From Chytridium lagenaria (Eukaryota > Chytridiomycota > Chytridiomycetes > Chytridiales > Chytridiaceae): a DNA stretch of 64,000 nucleotides. Positions 35,686-48,413 of the stretch are shown in pieces. How positions within the stretch are numbered: the first letter of the stretch is position 1; each line of letters starts with the position of its first letter. The position numbers and the translations under genes are program-made. The stretch is taken from assembly GCA_025449115.1 (NCBI GenBank), contig JAHLKC010000026.1:287012-351011 (forward strand), in the 5' to 3' direction. The notes below the pieces were generated by a model, which was not told the origin of the DNA, searched no databases, and was given only the letters and a program-made list of their open reading frames with translations.

Positions 35686-36460
35686 TCAGTTTAAGCTTCC
35701 GTCTTCATCGAGGACTCCAAAGATTAGGGTTGTAGAACCGTAATTGTTCCTTATCAAAAACAAAGCGATTAATTTACTTACTGTAAAACTCTCCATGGAC
35801 ACTTTTCGAAGGCATTGCAGTTGAAATGATCGAACGCGTTCTTGGCAGACGTTTCCACAGCATACATTGCTGGAACAAAGTCCTTTTAACCTTGTGTAAG
35901 CGTAAGCCTTTTCAGGACGGCTTGGAATTAGGGAACAGAGTTGACGCCAAACATCTCGATGCTGTCTGAGAGATCGTGAAGAAGGACGCATTCGCCTGCA
36001 TAGGGATTAGTGGGTGCAACTGCGCTAAAAATGGAGGGTTGGGATTCCGTTGCGCCTTTTTTTTTTCTTTTCGAAAGAAGAAAGCGTGGTTTTAGAAACA
36101 GTTGAACCGATAGAGGTGAATATACATACCAGGATGACTTGATCTCTGACCCCAATAGTCTTTGGGTGTTTAGTTCAAATGCATGGATATGTCTCTTGTC
36201 ACTTCGCTCACCGCGATAATGGGGTTATGAATCCTGTAAACCACCATAGAGTGAAAGACCGTAATATCGATGGTTTCCGCGAGCTGGTACAAGGCAACTT
36301 GGGTTTAAAACACCATGCCTCAGAGTAAACTGCTATAGGATACGGAAGAAGGTAGAGAAACAGGATAAAGACATTACCTGTACATGGCCTCATAGTTCAC
36401 AACGGCCGATCCAACGATAGACAAACCCTCTGTTCCCGGAAGATACTTTTATAAATTGAG
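35686..36460 (-). CDS. Possible multi-exon hypothetical gene
   Basis: Fragments on the reverse strand look coding: SNAQFIKVSSGNRGFVYRW and VVNYEAMYR near 36,390-36,460, AETIDITVFHSMVVYRIHNP (~36,235-36,290), ECVLLHDLSDSIEMFGVN (~35,940-35,995), VETSAKNAFDHFNCNAFEKC (~35,810-35,870). They sit in different frames with plausible GT-AG introns and one or more shifts between. I cannot assign a family; the gene limits are approximate. Confidence 0.3.
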
Positions 36461-36875
36461 CGTTGGACTGGCACATTGTTAGCTGGATAGATTGGGATAC
36501 ATAGTTGGGGGCGGGGGGGTTAGGAGATGGTATGCTTATCCTTTTTTTTCGATACCACGATTTAAATGGAACGAAGGTATTCTTGATTATATTGCAATGA
36601 TGCCCAGTGATTAAGGTCGCCAGATCGAAGTGTGTTTTTTGCCAACGATGAACGTTTCATGTTCTTGGAAGGTGTGTGAACCAGCTTATTCAGATGGGTC
36701 AAGAAAGGAAACGAGCAAGGAATCAGGGTATGCATACAGCAAACCTACACTTGCTCTGAAACGAAGTCCACATCAATACTGACATTGCCTTGAAGCAGGA
36801 GGATTGGATGACGGCAAGTGCTACTGCAAACAATAAATTTTAGACAAGCATTGGATCCTTTAGCTGTTCTCTGTC

Positions 36876-39226
36876 ATGGATCCGTCTGCGACCACATCTG
36901 CAGCAACCGCGTCCATCCAAACCACCTCAAGCTTCCAAACCCCCATGACCCTATCCCGGAACATCCAAGCAACTCCCAAAGCAACCGTTCACTGCAATCA
37001 TCCACAAGAAACCTTTTCGAAATGCCGTCCTCCTCTTCCGCCATGCTCACCTCCTCCCCGTCCGCCTCCTCCCTCCCCAGGGATATCCCTCTTCTTCGCT
37101 ACGACGACGTATCAGGTGGTGCAGTCGGTCACCACCACCATTCTTCTTCCCTCCATCCAAAAGCCTCCCCATCCGCTTCGTCTGTCGTATCAGGGTCCTG
37201 GCGCCGAGCGTCATCATCCGTCTGCATGTCCTCTGACGACGAAGACGAACCCGATGGAGGGGGTGCTGTACATGAAAGCGATACCGGAGGGGATAGTCTC
37301 ATGTGGGACATGGACGTCGCAGGACAATCAACCAACGGCAATAACAGCAGCAGCAACCTGAACCCATCCAACAACTCCATCCCCCTCCTCCATCCACAAC
37401 CCTCCCTATCCCCCTTTGTCAAATTCCCTTCCACACCTTCCTCATCGTCCCCCTACGGTCTCTTCACCTCCAACTCAGCCTTCTCAACACCTTCCTACCT
37501 CAGACACTCCCTCGCATCCGCTCTGCCCGTCGCTCAGCCTCCCGCTCCCGTCCATCTCCAATCCAAACCGTTGGAGGTGTGCATCCTCAGTTTCATCGGT
37601 ATGTACCGCCCTCTGGGCCTTCGAGTTTGAGAGCAGATGCAATGTCGACACCGGCGTCGGCGAATGTGACGACGGCACCGGTTTACCCCGGTCATGAGGA
37701 TGATGACAGACGTGTCCGATGGAGGGGATGAGATGATGCAGGACGAGGGAGGTCGGCTTCTTCTTCGAGACGGAATTCTATGTTGGTTAGTTTCTTTCAA
37801 AGTTGGGAAGGGTCATGTTTTGTAGCCCGTATTTATTGTGATGCTCCAAGGTTAAACTACACTAACATTTGAACTCTTATAGACTAAAAGCGTGGAGCAG
37901 AATAGCTAGGCTATTACAGGTAGAATATAGCTTTCATAATATTCGTTCTTTATCCCTTACCTTCTCCTCCTTTTGCGACCGTCTAAATTAATATTCCTTT
38001 CCTCGTCCCTCCCAACCCTAAAAACCTATCAGGATGAAGTCAAACCTTTCGAAAAGAAGTCGCGCATGAACACGCCACAACCTCCCTGTTGAAACGAGCA
38101 ATTCAACCTCTCTCCGATTCTGGTCTGGATTCGCCGGAAAGCCTCAAAGCGTTCATAGCATGTGACTAGCACCACGCATCTGTCAAAACATGATGCCTTT
38201 TTGAGAATGTTCAGGTGAGGAGGTGGAGATTATGTAAGGTTTCCTGACCTTTTTTTTTTTTGTTTTTAGGAGGCGATTGCGAACCTCCGCCGATTCCATT
38301 AAATCAGATCAAAGGATCCGGCGAATTATATCTCGAATACCTTCAAAGCTGAACCCCGGAGAATGGGGTATGTATTTTTGTTTGAATTTTGGATTGGAGT
38401 GAAAAGCAATTCTTGTGGTTTTTGGTATAATTGTACTTTTTTACTCACTCGGATGGTTAGATATTTGTTCGAAATCATGAGTATATCACGCATTCACCTT
38501 CTCTGTCGCCGGTACCTCCGGGCTGGAAGTATGTCACCTAGTCTTGACCGGAAGACCAAGCGGAAGAGTTAGTGTTTTATCCCATTTCTTTTTGAAGTTC
38601 GCTTATGAAAAATATACTGACAAACGCTTTGTTTACAGTGAGCTTTGATGACCGCTTTGAGCCTTACAAGCGTCACCGACATCCATCTTCTCCAATCCAT
38701 GGTGGAGGAGGAGAGCAGTAGCATGGAACGCTCCCATTCAGCACACATGTCACTCATGCCACCATCCGCTTTGCTATCACCCACATCAAACGCATTCCCG
38801 CCTCTCGGATCTCCAGCTCTTGTTCCCGGAGGCGGTGGAAACGGACCATTCGGCCTCGGTATCCCCATGATGAATCAAGTAGCCGCCCGCCAGTGGCGCT
38901 CCCATTAGTGTGGTGGTGGTCAACCTGGTTATTTCGGCATTACACGAGCCCGATCCCTTAGTGCGTCGTCGTCCACATCAAACGCATCCAGCATGGCGGG
39001 GATTGTGATGAATGGAGGTGGGAATGTCACGGGGTTCTTGCATCCACATTTGCAGGTTGCGGCGGCTATACCAAGACCGGGGTCGCCGAGGTTGGGGCTT
39101 TTGGCGGCGGCGGCTGCGGGGGCTGCAGGGGGAGCGGGAATTCCGGGAAGTCCGGTGAGGATGGGACAGATGTTGAATATTACAGGGGCGCAGGGAGGGT
39201 TGTCGAAGATGTCTTTAACGGAGTAA
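36876..39226 (+). CDS. Ser/Pro-rich protein of unknown function
   Basis: Multi-exon gene with several one-base shifts. The N-terminal part is Ser-rich (PSSSSAMLTSSPSASS from ~37,022, with an acidic SSDDEDEPDGGG patch). The middle reads DEVKPFEKEVAHEH and TTSLLKRAIQPLSDSGLDSP (~38,035-38,145), then RRLRTSADSIKSDQRIRRII (~38,270). A conserved-looking VSFDDRFEPYKRHRHPSSP follows an intron (~38,640). The end is Gly/Ala/Pro-rich (LGLLAAAAAGAAGGAG) and closes GLSKMSLTE at 39,226. The D-x-F-(D/E)-P-Y-K-R motif occurs in uncharacterised fungal proteins as far as I recall, but I cannot name one. Composition suggests a largely disordered, possibly nuclear or phosphorylated regulator. The start at 36,876 (MDPSATTSAATASIQ) is tentative. 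Confidence 0.5.
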
Positions 39227-39667
39227 ATATTGGACCATGTTGCGACTTTGGTGGCATCTACCTTTTTGTAAGGTGGTGTGTTCTTTTGACGTTTGCTTTC
39301 ATATACATAAATTTTAAACGACCTACATTCATGTTCGACGTATGTAAAATTGATAAACTTTTCTTTGTTATGAATTAGATATTTTAGCGTTTTCGAATCC
39401 AAGTTGATTTTTAAGCTTGTTTTAAGATAACCTGTTTTGGTATATTGAATTGTCTACACGTGCCCCAGCCATTGGTTGACGAATATTCAATTTGTATTGT
39501 ATCACGTTAAAACCCTTGATTTTTCGAAAACGTGCGTTGGAGCGACAAATCAATTTTTATCATTACGCGCCTACCATCATCCTGAGGGTATTTATTAAAA
39601 ATACATTAGGACTGCTGCTGCAACTACAACTGCAACCACTACAACTACAGCCACTGGAAGAGAGTCC

Positions 39668-42633
39668 ATGTCACTTGCAGCTACCGACACCACTTCACTC
39701 CACGGCTACTGTTGTCAACATCACCACAACTGCTATTCGAACATGCAGAACAAGCAACTATCCATCTCATCCTTGCTTGGGGTCAAGGATCAGATCAAGG
39801 CCAAGAAACACTACTCGCAGAGGAAACAGAGAGTGAAAAATACATTTAAACCTTCATTCTCTTCACAACAAGAGTCATGCCCCTCAACATCTGCATTCAA
39901 TGTTTGCATTCTTCCCTCCTCCACATCTTCGACCTCAACCTCGACTAACACCACTGGTCTCACCTCCACAAGCAAAGTGACTGTGCTGAACGCGACTTTG
40001 CCATACCACACCTCGAACCAAACCCCATCCATCATAACCATCCCCATCCTTCGTCGTTCTGCCTCGTGTGAATCCCTATCCAAGAGTTTAAATGGTGTAG
40101 GGAGAGAGACTATCACTACTGAGCACAAAACCACCTTGTCACTCGAGTTTGTCGTGGATGGACGTCCTCACAAGAATCATGGGAGGAGGAGACCTGTGGG
40201 AATGGGATCATCCGCACCTACCGATACAAGCAAGGTGGAGGTGCAGCGTCCTTTGACTCAAGAAGAAAACAAGAGTACTCGGGAACGGATCGACTTTCGC
40301 TGGACGTCTGGGGCGGATTTGATGCACGGAGGAGAGGATGAGAGCGATGGCAAAGTCGATTTATCAGCTGGTACCGTCCCACCAGTATCTCTTCCACTCG
40401 TCCCGTTTACTAATCAGGTACAGCTTTTTTGACCGTTCTCCGGTTTTGCAATTTTATTGACGCAGTCCTAACCTTTTCTACTTTAACCTAGGTCGGAGAC
40501 ATTCCTGTTTCCTTCGATTTTCTGAGCGAGCACTCTGTAAACCACTTGATCCTCGAGAGAGAAGCTTTTATGAAACCGTTGAAAAATGCCACCCCAACCT
40601 TAAACCTTTCATGGCTACATTTCTCGGTGTCGTCAACGTCAGCTTCACTTCCACATCACCTCCATCAGCACCCGTCTCATCAACACCCGACACACCCATC
40701 GTCCTTCTCGAGCAAAACCCACACATTCTGAACAGCATCAATGCCACTATTCCTGCCGCTGAAATGCTGACGTCGGGAACGTTTGACCGGAACCTTCAGC
40801 GGCAGATTTTTAGGGAGGCGTTGTCACCTAGGAGTTTGAAGGCGAGGACGGCGCGGCTTAAGGCTTTGGATGATGAGGCGAACTTTTCTTTGAGTGCGGG
40901 CTTGGGTGTTGAGGGACTTAGGAATGAGAAGCACTTGGAGTGCATTATGCCTGGAAATAAAGGGGATGCGGTTGATCAAGTCGGTGTTGAAGGTGAAACG
41001 CCGTCGCGGATCTTCAATTGGTCTTCTATCCCACCTTCCACTGTTACCACACTAGCAACTTCATCAACACCTTCCATCACGACTGTCACCAACCTCGTCA
41101 CAGAAGTACCAGTAGAAGGCGATATCACCTCCCCGATAAACCCCTTCCCACTTTTTCCCATATCCGACCGCGTCACCGTCCCCACAGCCTATCGCTCATT
41201 AGCTTCCGAATCAATCCGTCCAGGCAATTTCTCCCCTCTCGACGCTAATCGATTCCAAAGACGAGAGGAATGGAAACGTGAACAACTTGACCCACCAAAC
41301 CACATCCCCTCTCCTTCCATCACCGCCGCATCCCCACAAATAAATTGGCTGATCTCACCTGCCCCTTCACCTCTACATCATCCTGTCACTGCAGCCGTGT
41401 TGGAGCTCCCACCACCGTTCACAGAGCCTCCCCTCAACACAGAGCCTCTCTTGAAACCGGCAGGGGAAGGGATGAAACAGTTTTTGTTGTTGGAGGACCT
41501 CACTGTGGGCTGCGGAAACCGTGTATTTTAGATCTGAAGATGGGACACGCCAGCATGGCGTTAATGTGACGTTGGAGAAACGGATGAGTCAGGAACGGAA
41601 ATGCGAGAAAAGTACGAGTCGAAGGTTGGGAGTAAGGATTTGCGGATGCAGGTGAGCTGTCATAGAATCATTATTGCCCTTTCCCTAGTCGTATTGTGCG
41701 GGCCACTTTTATGATATTTAATACTTTCTGTAGGTTTATAACCCCAACACAGGCACTTTCCAATCCTCGACAAGTATGCGGGTCGTCGAATCAACACGTT
41801 ACGTGATTTCCGCACCGTCCTAGCGTCCTTTATGGGGCTCGACACATCGTCCAACTGTCCAACAAGGGGTATTCGAACGGATCTCATCCCTGGCATTTTG
41901 AAAAAGCTTCGCAGCCTCCGAGACTGTGTTGCCGATATGCCCGAGTTTAGGTTTTATGCGAGCAGTTTGTTGGTCGTGTATGATGGTGAGACGGATGTGG
42001 GTGGGCGAGTGCGGATGAAGAAGAGGTGGGGAAGGACGATGAGGACGATGAGGATTTGGATGGTCTGATGCCGATGAATTGGAGGCTGGAAGGCAACCAA
42101 TATTTCAATCCCATCGGTTCCGTCTTCCCCAGCCGATGTTCCTTCGACACCCCGGAACCTAAAACTTTCAAGACCAGCAGACCTTCGCATGATAGATTTC
42201 GCCCAATGTATCGTCAACGCCGACCGTCTCATCCCCAACGACCAAGAGGAAGATAGCGACCAAGACCTTCCCCCTCTCATCCATCGTACAACCTCCATCT
42301 CCTCCTCCTTCACCGACTCCTCCTCATCCACCTGTCACCCCACATCACCTCCCTTCATCGGTTCCCCTACATCATTCCCTCCATCCTCCCCTTATTCCTT
42401 CTCATCGACACCAACGTCATACGAGTCCCCGTCTTTGAACGCGTGGCAACATCTCCCGCCACCTCAGATTGGGGCGCTGCCGCCGCCGTCCGTCGCTGAA
42501 AGTGATGGGAAGAATGGGAAGATGAGAGTACCGTTTCCGCCGACGACGAGAGGGTGGATAAAGGGTATTTGTTGGATTGCAGACGTTGATTGAGAGTTTT
42601 GAGCACATGTTGAGGGATTTTGGTGGAGTGTGA
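39668..42633 (+). CDS. KCS1: Inositol hexakisphosphate kinase (KCS1/IP6K type)
   Basis: IPK-family kinase that makes inositol pyrophosphates (IP7) from IP6, signalling phosphate and energy status. Ser/Thr-rich N-terminal region to LPLVPFTNQ, then (intron 40418-40491) the conserved entry block with [20 protein letters not shown] and [21 protein letters not shown] long Pro/Ser insert follows, then LLLEDLTVG and [10 protein letters not shown] (~41,510-41,545), the catalytic PxxxDxKxG signature. Next come [30 protein letters not shown] across an intron (41652-41733), [14 protein letters not shown] and [21 protein letters not shown] provides the metal-binding Asp, and the end is [20 protein letters not shown] (stop 42631-42633). 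Frame breaks near 40,530, 40,610, 41,510, 41,560, 41,770, 42,000, 42,180 and 42,545 split the gene. Start uncertain. Confidence 0.9.
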
Positions 42634-42787
42634 AGAAACCTTTTTTTTTTTTTCGGTTTGGCCTTTTTGTTTGCATTTTTAATTGTCCTTTGTTTTGCTG
42701 CAACTTTTTCTATTTTATGTATACATTTTATATATGGAACTCATATATGACCCTTCACAATACATTTTGAAAATTACAATTCACGTG

Positions 42788-42829
42788 GTTCAAGAAACAA
42801 TTCACGTAGTTTAAGAAACTATAAAAGCC
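42788..42829 (+). promoter_or_regulatory. Repeated CACGT element with TATA box
   Basis: TTCACGTGGTTCAAGAAACA is followed at once by TTCACGTAGTTTAAGAAACT and TATAAAAG. The first copy contains an E-box (CACGTG). Position suggests a promoter for the possible gene at 42,956/43,051. Confidence 0.4.
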
Positions 42830-43050
42830 AGATATTCAAAGAAACAACGTCAATCCTTAAGAGATCAACCCAAACCGTTCGTTCCTCACTCCCATTTGCT
42901 CACGTTAATCCCCTTTTTTTTGTCACAAAGCAAAAACGGCGATCCCGCGTCAAAATGATGACATCAACCCAGATTCTGGGTAAGGGAATTACAATTCTTT
43001 GTTTTTATAAAGGCAACAGAAAAAGTCTCAACCATCTGCAGAGAGAGCAT

Positions 43051-43751
43051 CATGAAGGCACCACTTTTGAAAAAGGATTCAAAGCAGGATAACGACGAGG
43101 TTGGTTGGATGTTGTGGAGGACGGTGAAAAGCTGATGAGGCTGAACTAGACGTTTATGATGAAGGAACGCCCAACGTTTCAAAGAACGGCGTCTCTCAAT
43201 GTAAGTTCTTTGTGGAGACAATCCAAACTGACAACTTTAAACTGACAGGTAATTGGCAAGCCCACCTTTGTTGTCAAACAGCTGAAGACAACCACACCAG
43301 ACCACCAGGTAAACTATTCCCCATAGCACCCCTCTCACCTGTTTTCCCTGGCAAGCCCGAGAATTTCCTCACAACGCTGGAACGTGAACTCTCAAGCCAA
43401 TGTCCCGACTTGCAGCCTGATGCTTTGACGCCTGTAAGCGTGGAATGGACACGAGTCCAGCAATTTATGAGTTGATGGTTGTAGAGAGGATCGAGGAGGA
43501 GGAGAGACAAGACGGAAGTGGGAGGAGGAGAAGCGACGAAGGGAACGGAACGGAGGTGTGAGATGAGGATTGCGATGTTGAGACTTGGAACGATGAAGAG
43601 GTATTCAATTTTTGTGTTAATTAATTTGTTTTTTTTCTTCTTTGGAGGTGGTTAATGTTGCCGGTTTTTAGACTTTGAAGATTCCTTTTTGTGGAATGGA
43701 GCATCGAGGCCCTGTGATGAAGGATGTTTTTGCAAAGATTTAATGTTGGAC
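43051..43751 (+). CDS. Possible small hypothetical gene
   Basis: Coding-like fragments: MKAPLLKKDSKQDNDEVGW at 43,051, ADEAELDVYDEGTPNVSKNG (~43,130-43,195), then beyond a GT-AG intron PIAPLSPVFPGKPENFLTTL and VERIEEEERQDG (~43,470). Frames shift between them. A promoter-like CACGT/TATA arrangement lies about 220 bp upstream. No family was recognised; it could have upstream exons from an ATG at 42,956. Confidence 0.3.
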
Positions 43752-44162
43752 GACGGACATGCTCTATTTTTTTAAGTGACTTGTTATTGCTTTGAATCAA
43801 GTGCTGATATATATTTATTATTGATGGAAAAAGAAAGAAAAAACCAACGTAAAAGAAAGTGATGATGATAAAGGATTTTATTATATTTCCGAGAGCTAAC
43901 GAAAATGTGTTGTTTATTTATCCTTGCTCTTCCCGTATTCATCCGAACCAAGGTAAATTAGACAAGGTGGTACAATACATAGGTGGTTTCGGAACTGGGT
44001 GAGGGGGATACACACACAAAAAAAAAGTAATATCATAAAGACAGGGAGCCTTCACAACGGCTCAAGCCGTCATCCCTATCTATTTCATCTATCCGTCCTT
44101 CATTCATTCATTCATCCACGGCCCATCTGGAGTTTTATCTCCTATTCCATCTGTAGATCAAA

Positions 44163-46443
44163 ATGTCAAGGAATGACTGCTCGACTCTCTCGGGCATCCT
44201 CTATTGTATGTGTAAGCCATCTAAAGCCACCTCCTAACCCTCCATATCAGCTGGCGCAACGCCCCCATGGCCTGCAGTAGACACTTGCTGCGGCTGGAGA
44301 GGCGGATTCGTCTTCAGAGGAATTGATCTTCGTAGATCGATTGCGATAACAGCCTTCGAATCGTTAATATATCAATGTATGATATGAAGCTTAACAACAG
44401 TTTACCGGATCTTCAAGAGCTTCCGCAGCTTCGTCATATTGAACTGGGGTCGAATAACTTTGATTCTTTCACGGATGTGTTTGCGGGGTTGGCTTCGAGG
44501 CTGGTTTATCTGTAAGTGTGAACAGTGGTTGAATGTCTTTTTAGGTCGATTAATGGCTCTACGATTGGAGTTGACAAGTGGTGCGGAATACGTGCCGAGG
44601 AAGAGTTGGGATTATATGTGTTTTGAGAGTTGGGATAGTGGGAGCGTAGCCCTGCTTTACTAATAATCCTAATTGCGTCAAACCTCCCCCTTATATACAC
44701 AACAGTAAATCAATATCTAACCTTTACTAATGTTACAGGAGTTTTCACTCTAACCCGAATATTCGAGGAACTTTCCCCCAATCCGTCGCTCGTATGGTCA
44801 ACTTGCGCGATATTCTTATGAATGGGAACAGAATTACTGGGCCTATCCCGGATTTGAGGTCGCTGACTCAGATTACAACCTGTAATTTGGGGCCACTTAG
44901 TACATGCCTTCCCTTTTCGAATAAGGCAGAGTATATTGCTTCGCAACCTCTTCCCTGCCGGTCTAGCTTGGATGCTCTTGTCATTTGCGCAGATGGTAAA
45001 TTTTCATTTCAGACTACTTTTTTTGTTTTATTTGATGATCTTTTTACCTAACCTTTTCTTTCACTAATCTTTAATGATTTTCTGAAAACAAAACAGCCCA
45101 AGTATTCAACCCAAACGAACAACCGTCAGAAACGTTGGAAACCTCTGAATCCACCGCCACAACAGACCCTACTAGTTCCACCACTGTCCTCTCGAAACTA
45201 TAGGACCTTCAGGAACTACCACGCCTTCTGCCTCTGCCTCCTCGTCCGCATTGGCTTCTACGTCGGGTACAGGCCGTCCCTCTCTCTCGTCCTCTCCTAC
45301 CTCCACTTCTGACATCGGTTCTTTGAATTCATCTACCCACCACAGCCCTCTCTACTGGCGCTCTCGCTGGAATCATCGCTGGAGTCCTCATTGTCATCCT
45401 TGCCATCGTTGGCGCTGTCCTCTTCCTTTACATGCGTCGTAATCGCTCATCGGTCGAGAAACCCGGCTTCCCCGTCCCTGACTCCACCACCACAAACCCA
45501 TCCCAATCCCCATCTGTGTTCCTCAACTCCACCAACACGGCTTCCATGGCGCAGACCTCCCCATCTTCTCCTTATAACGACGGGTCTCCCTACGTTTCGC
45601 CTGCCTCCGTGCAGCCTGTTTGATGCCACCACCACGGAGAGTCCTGCCGGCGGGAATGTTGCGCAGTCGAGTATGTCATGGAATGAGCTCCAGGCGAGCG
45701 TTCCTGTTGCCGCAGTGTCTTTGAAGGAGAAGTCTGGGCTGTTTGGAGATCAAAAAAATTATGAGATGTGGACGACGGAGGAGGTTGCTGAGTGGTTGAT
45801 TAGGAATGAGGTTCGAATACTGTTGTGAAGCGGTTCCAGGGTTGGTTTTCCTTTTCTGGTTCTTTTCTATTTTGGTTCATTTTGAGATGGTTACTGTATT
45901 CGCATTCGTTTGACGGTTCTGACTTTTCTTGCTTATCTTTTTTACATTTTTCATTTCGCTGCATTATCCGTCTCTTCCCTCGTCCCTCCCTTTTCCGTAT
46001 TATCCTTTATTCCCAATCGTTTCCTTTCTACGGTTCTCTCCTTTCCATGTGACTTTCTTCTCCATCTAACATCCAATTCCCTCACTCTTTTCCTAGAACA
46101 CGCTATCACCGGGCCGCGCTCTTACCAGCCTCACCGAAGCCCACCTCGAAAACTCCATGCACATCCAAACCCTCGGCGACCGTCTCGCCGTCTACTCTCT
46201 CATCCAATCCCTCCCCTCGATCGTCAGTCACCGTCTTCCCCTGAAGTGAATTACGGACATAAGGATGGGTACAAGCCTGAAGGGACTTCGATGAACCCCA
46301 ATGGAGAGTCGATGGTGTCTTTAGGGATGACAGGGCCTGTGCCAACGCCCAGGAATGATACGTTGAGGGGTGCCGCGCGCCACCTTATATTTAGAATCGT
46401 TAATTGTTTGTCGTTTACCTTTGTTCCTGTTATTTTCTTTTAA
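44163..46443 (+). CDS. Receptor-like membrane protein: leucine-rich repeats, transmembrane helix, SAM domain
   Basis: Begins MSRNDCSTLSGILY, like the Cys-containing cap before LRRs. The LRRs read LNNSLPDLQELPQLRHIELG (~44,395-44,455), then NIRGTFPQSVARMVNLRDIL and NGNRITGPIPDLRSLTQI (~44,758-44,878), followed by a Cys-bearing cap. A Ser/Thr-rich stalk leads to one membrane helix (GALAGIIAGVLIVILAIVGA, ~45,350-45,430) and a basic stop-transfer YMRRNR. The cytosolic tail ends in a SAM domain split by an intron: YEMWTTEEVAEWLIRNE (~45,760-45,810) and ALTSLTEAHLENSMHIQTLG (~46,110-46,180). No kinase is present. Topology implies an outer ligand-binding LRR and an inner SAM oligomerisation module. 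Several frame breaks; a signal peptide exon is not clear, and the end (46,250 or 46,443) is uncertain. Confidence 0.7.
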
Positions 46444-46814
46444 AACCCACTGGGTAGTTTTATGGTTTTATGGTTTTTCTTTTTTTACTCTACCCTGCTG
46501 ATATATCGTCGCTTGACTTAAACTTCAATACAAAGTTTTCTAATATATTATATGTTGCAATAATGCCTGGGCTTAAAAATCTGCGATCCTTTCAGAACGC
46601 ATTTTGATTAGATGGGTGGACTTGGACACAATTGTAAGCTGATCAGTTTGAGGTTGTGGCAATCTGGACAAAAAGTAAACTGACATCGCTATTTAGATTA
46701 AATCCCATTTATGTAGGCCCTTTCATTGCTAGCGAGATACATGTCATAGCCAAGGAGCAACTGACTAAACGAGGAAAAAAAAAAGTATGACGCGCCAATA
46801 TCCATCTCTCAGAC

Positions 46815-47796
46815 TCACACCAACGCCGCCAGCTGCTTTGAAACCCCGGGAACAGATGAAGCCGCAAGGAGAGCAAAGCAAGGAAGCACAAAAATCATCC
46901 ATGAAAGGGTGCGGAGGACATCACTATCGAGAATGTAGAAGAAGAAATGAAGGTATCGTCCCGCAATAGCAAAGATAGCGCAACTGCAACATAGAGATAT
47001 TAGCAAATTACGATAAATATGTAAAGAGGTCGAAGCAAGTTAAAGCGTCAGACAGTTGACTTACTGTGCTCGCACGCTGACAGGAACACCCGCCTGATGG
47101 GCGAAAAGGACAGCAACGCCAAAAAGTGCGAATCCCTCAGCGCTGTTTTGTTGAGCAGCAGACTGTTTACAATGAGTTACGGAAAAAAATAGACTAAGGC
47201 CTACCGCTCTGCCAGCTACTCCTTGATGTATTTGCCCACGCGGATTCCTTACAAGGAAAGAAATTTAAAAGGATTAGCAGTTAATAATCCGTTGCATAAA
47301 GAACTTTTTCACTAAGTTTAAACGAGTAAATGGAAGGGAGGAATAGTGAAGAGCACTACCTTGCGTCAAACCCAATCCTGGTCGCCCCCTTCATAACGGC
47401 GGCCACAAACGGCGTTACCATAAAGGCATGTATGGCTGCTGCAAACACGCACAGCATAGGAATATCCCTCGGTAAAACCCCAAGTTCCATTTTCAAATAC
47501 GGCAGAAGGTACAATGCGATGAGCCTCCTTCGCTGAACCTGGATGATGATCCAAGAAGAAGCGGACCATAGCGCTGGAATACCGATAAACATCAGAACCG
47601 CCTGGCCGAGACCGCCCGCATTGCGTGGAGGAGGGACAGATGTGGTTGGAGACATTCCGGAAGATGGGGAGGAGACGGAAGGAATAGACACTTTTGGAGA
47701 TGAAGCGGTGTCCTTTTTGTTGACTACGAAGCCTTGCGCGTTCCTAAGGGGCTCTGGCTTCTTTGGAGTGGTTGTGGTGGAGTCGTCTTTAGTCAT
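46815..47796 (-). CDS. MAPEG-family membrane protein
   Basis: Four exons: 47796-47360, 47247-47205, 47162-47065, 46983-46815, all GT-AG. The start MTKDDSTTTTPKKPEPLRNA gives a polar N-terminal extension of about 60 residues. Membrane segments follow: LGQAVLMFIGIPALWSASS, PMLCVFAAAIHAFMVTPFVA, and after the motif ARNPRGQIHQGVAGRASAAQ come QNSAEGFALFGVAVLFAHQA and TLSWMIFVLPCFALLAASS. The NPRG...AAQQN..E.F pattern is the MAPEG (eicosanoid and glutathione metabolism) signature. It cannot be told from sequence whether this copy binds glutathione. It starts 62 bp after the stop of the fRMsr gene, same strand. No frame breaks seen. Confidence 0.8.
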
Positions 47797-47857
47797 GTCG
47801 TTGATGTAATTACTTGAAATTAATCAAACTTCCTTTTTATCACAAGACTCGTATTTA

Positions 47858-48413
47858 TTAAAAAGTCAAACCCTCCACAAGGACGGCAACGACAGCGTCC
47901 ATTCCCACACGATCCTCCTCGTCGAACCCCTTCTTCACAAGACAGTCAATGTCTAGCACACCCGCAACAGTCCCATCCTTCAGTACAATGGGAACAACAA
48001 TTTCACTCTCACTCGCAGAATCACAGGCAATGTGTCCAGGAAAACTCATGCACATCTTCAACAACCACAGTCCTCTTTTCTTTCGCAGCAGTTCCACAGA
48101 CACCCTTTCCGAAAGGAATCATTGTGCAGGCCACCCTTCCTTGAAAGGGTCCAAGGATCATCCTTGGGGGTTTGTTGTTGTCCAAGTTGACAGTGGCGTT
48201 GTCGGTAAGATAGAATCCAGCCCAGTTTATCTTGCGGGAGAAGGGAGGGTCGACAAGAGCGTAAAAGATGACTGCGGAGATGTTGGCGAGGTTGGAGTGG
48301 AGGGGAAGGGAGGGGTCGATGACTGCTTTGACTGTTGCAACGAGGTCTTTATAAAAAGCAGCTTTGTCATTGGGATCGGCGTTAGGGTTTGCAGCAGGAA
48401 CTGTTGGAGACAT
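47858..48413 (-). CDS. Free methionine-R-sulfoxide reductase (GAF-domain fRMsr)
   Basis: Reduces free Met-R-sulfoxide with thioredoxin; a GAF-fold enzyme of about 180 residues, the size seen here. Start MSPTVPAANPNADPND. Diagnostic blocks: KINWAGFYLTDNATVN, GPFQGRVACTMIPFGKGVCG, EDVHEFPGHIACDSASESEI and VPIVLKDGTVAGVLDIDCL. The three cysteines in RVAC, GVCG and HIACD match the catalytic and resolving set of the family. One base shift near 48,050 (HEFSW/HEFPG) interrupts the frame and is probably a sequence error. No introns. It lies head-to-tail with the MAPEG gene, both tied to oxidative defence. Confidence 0.92.
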
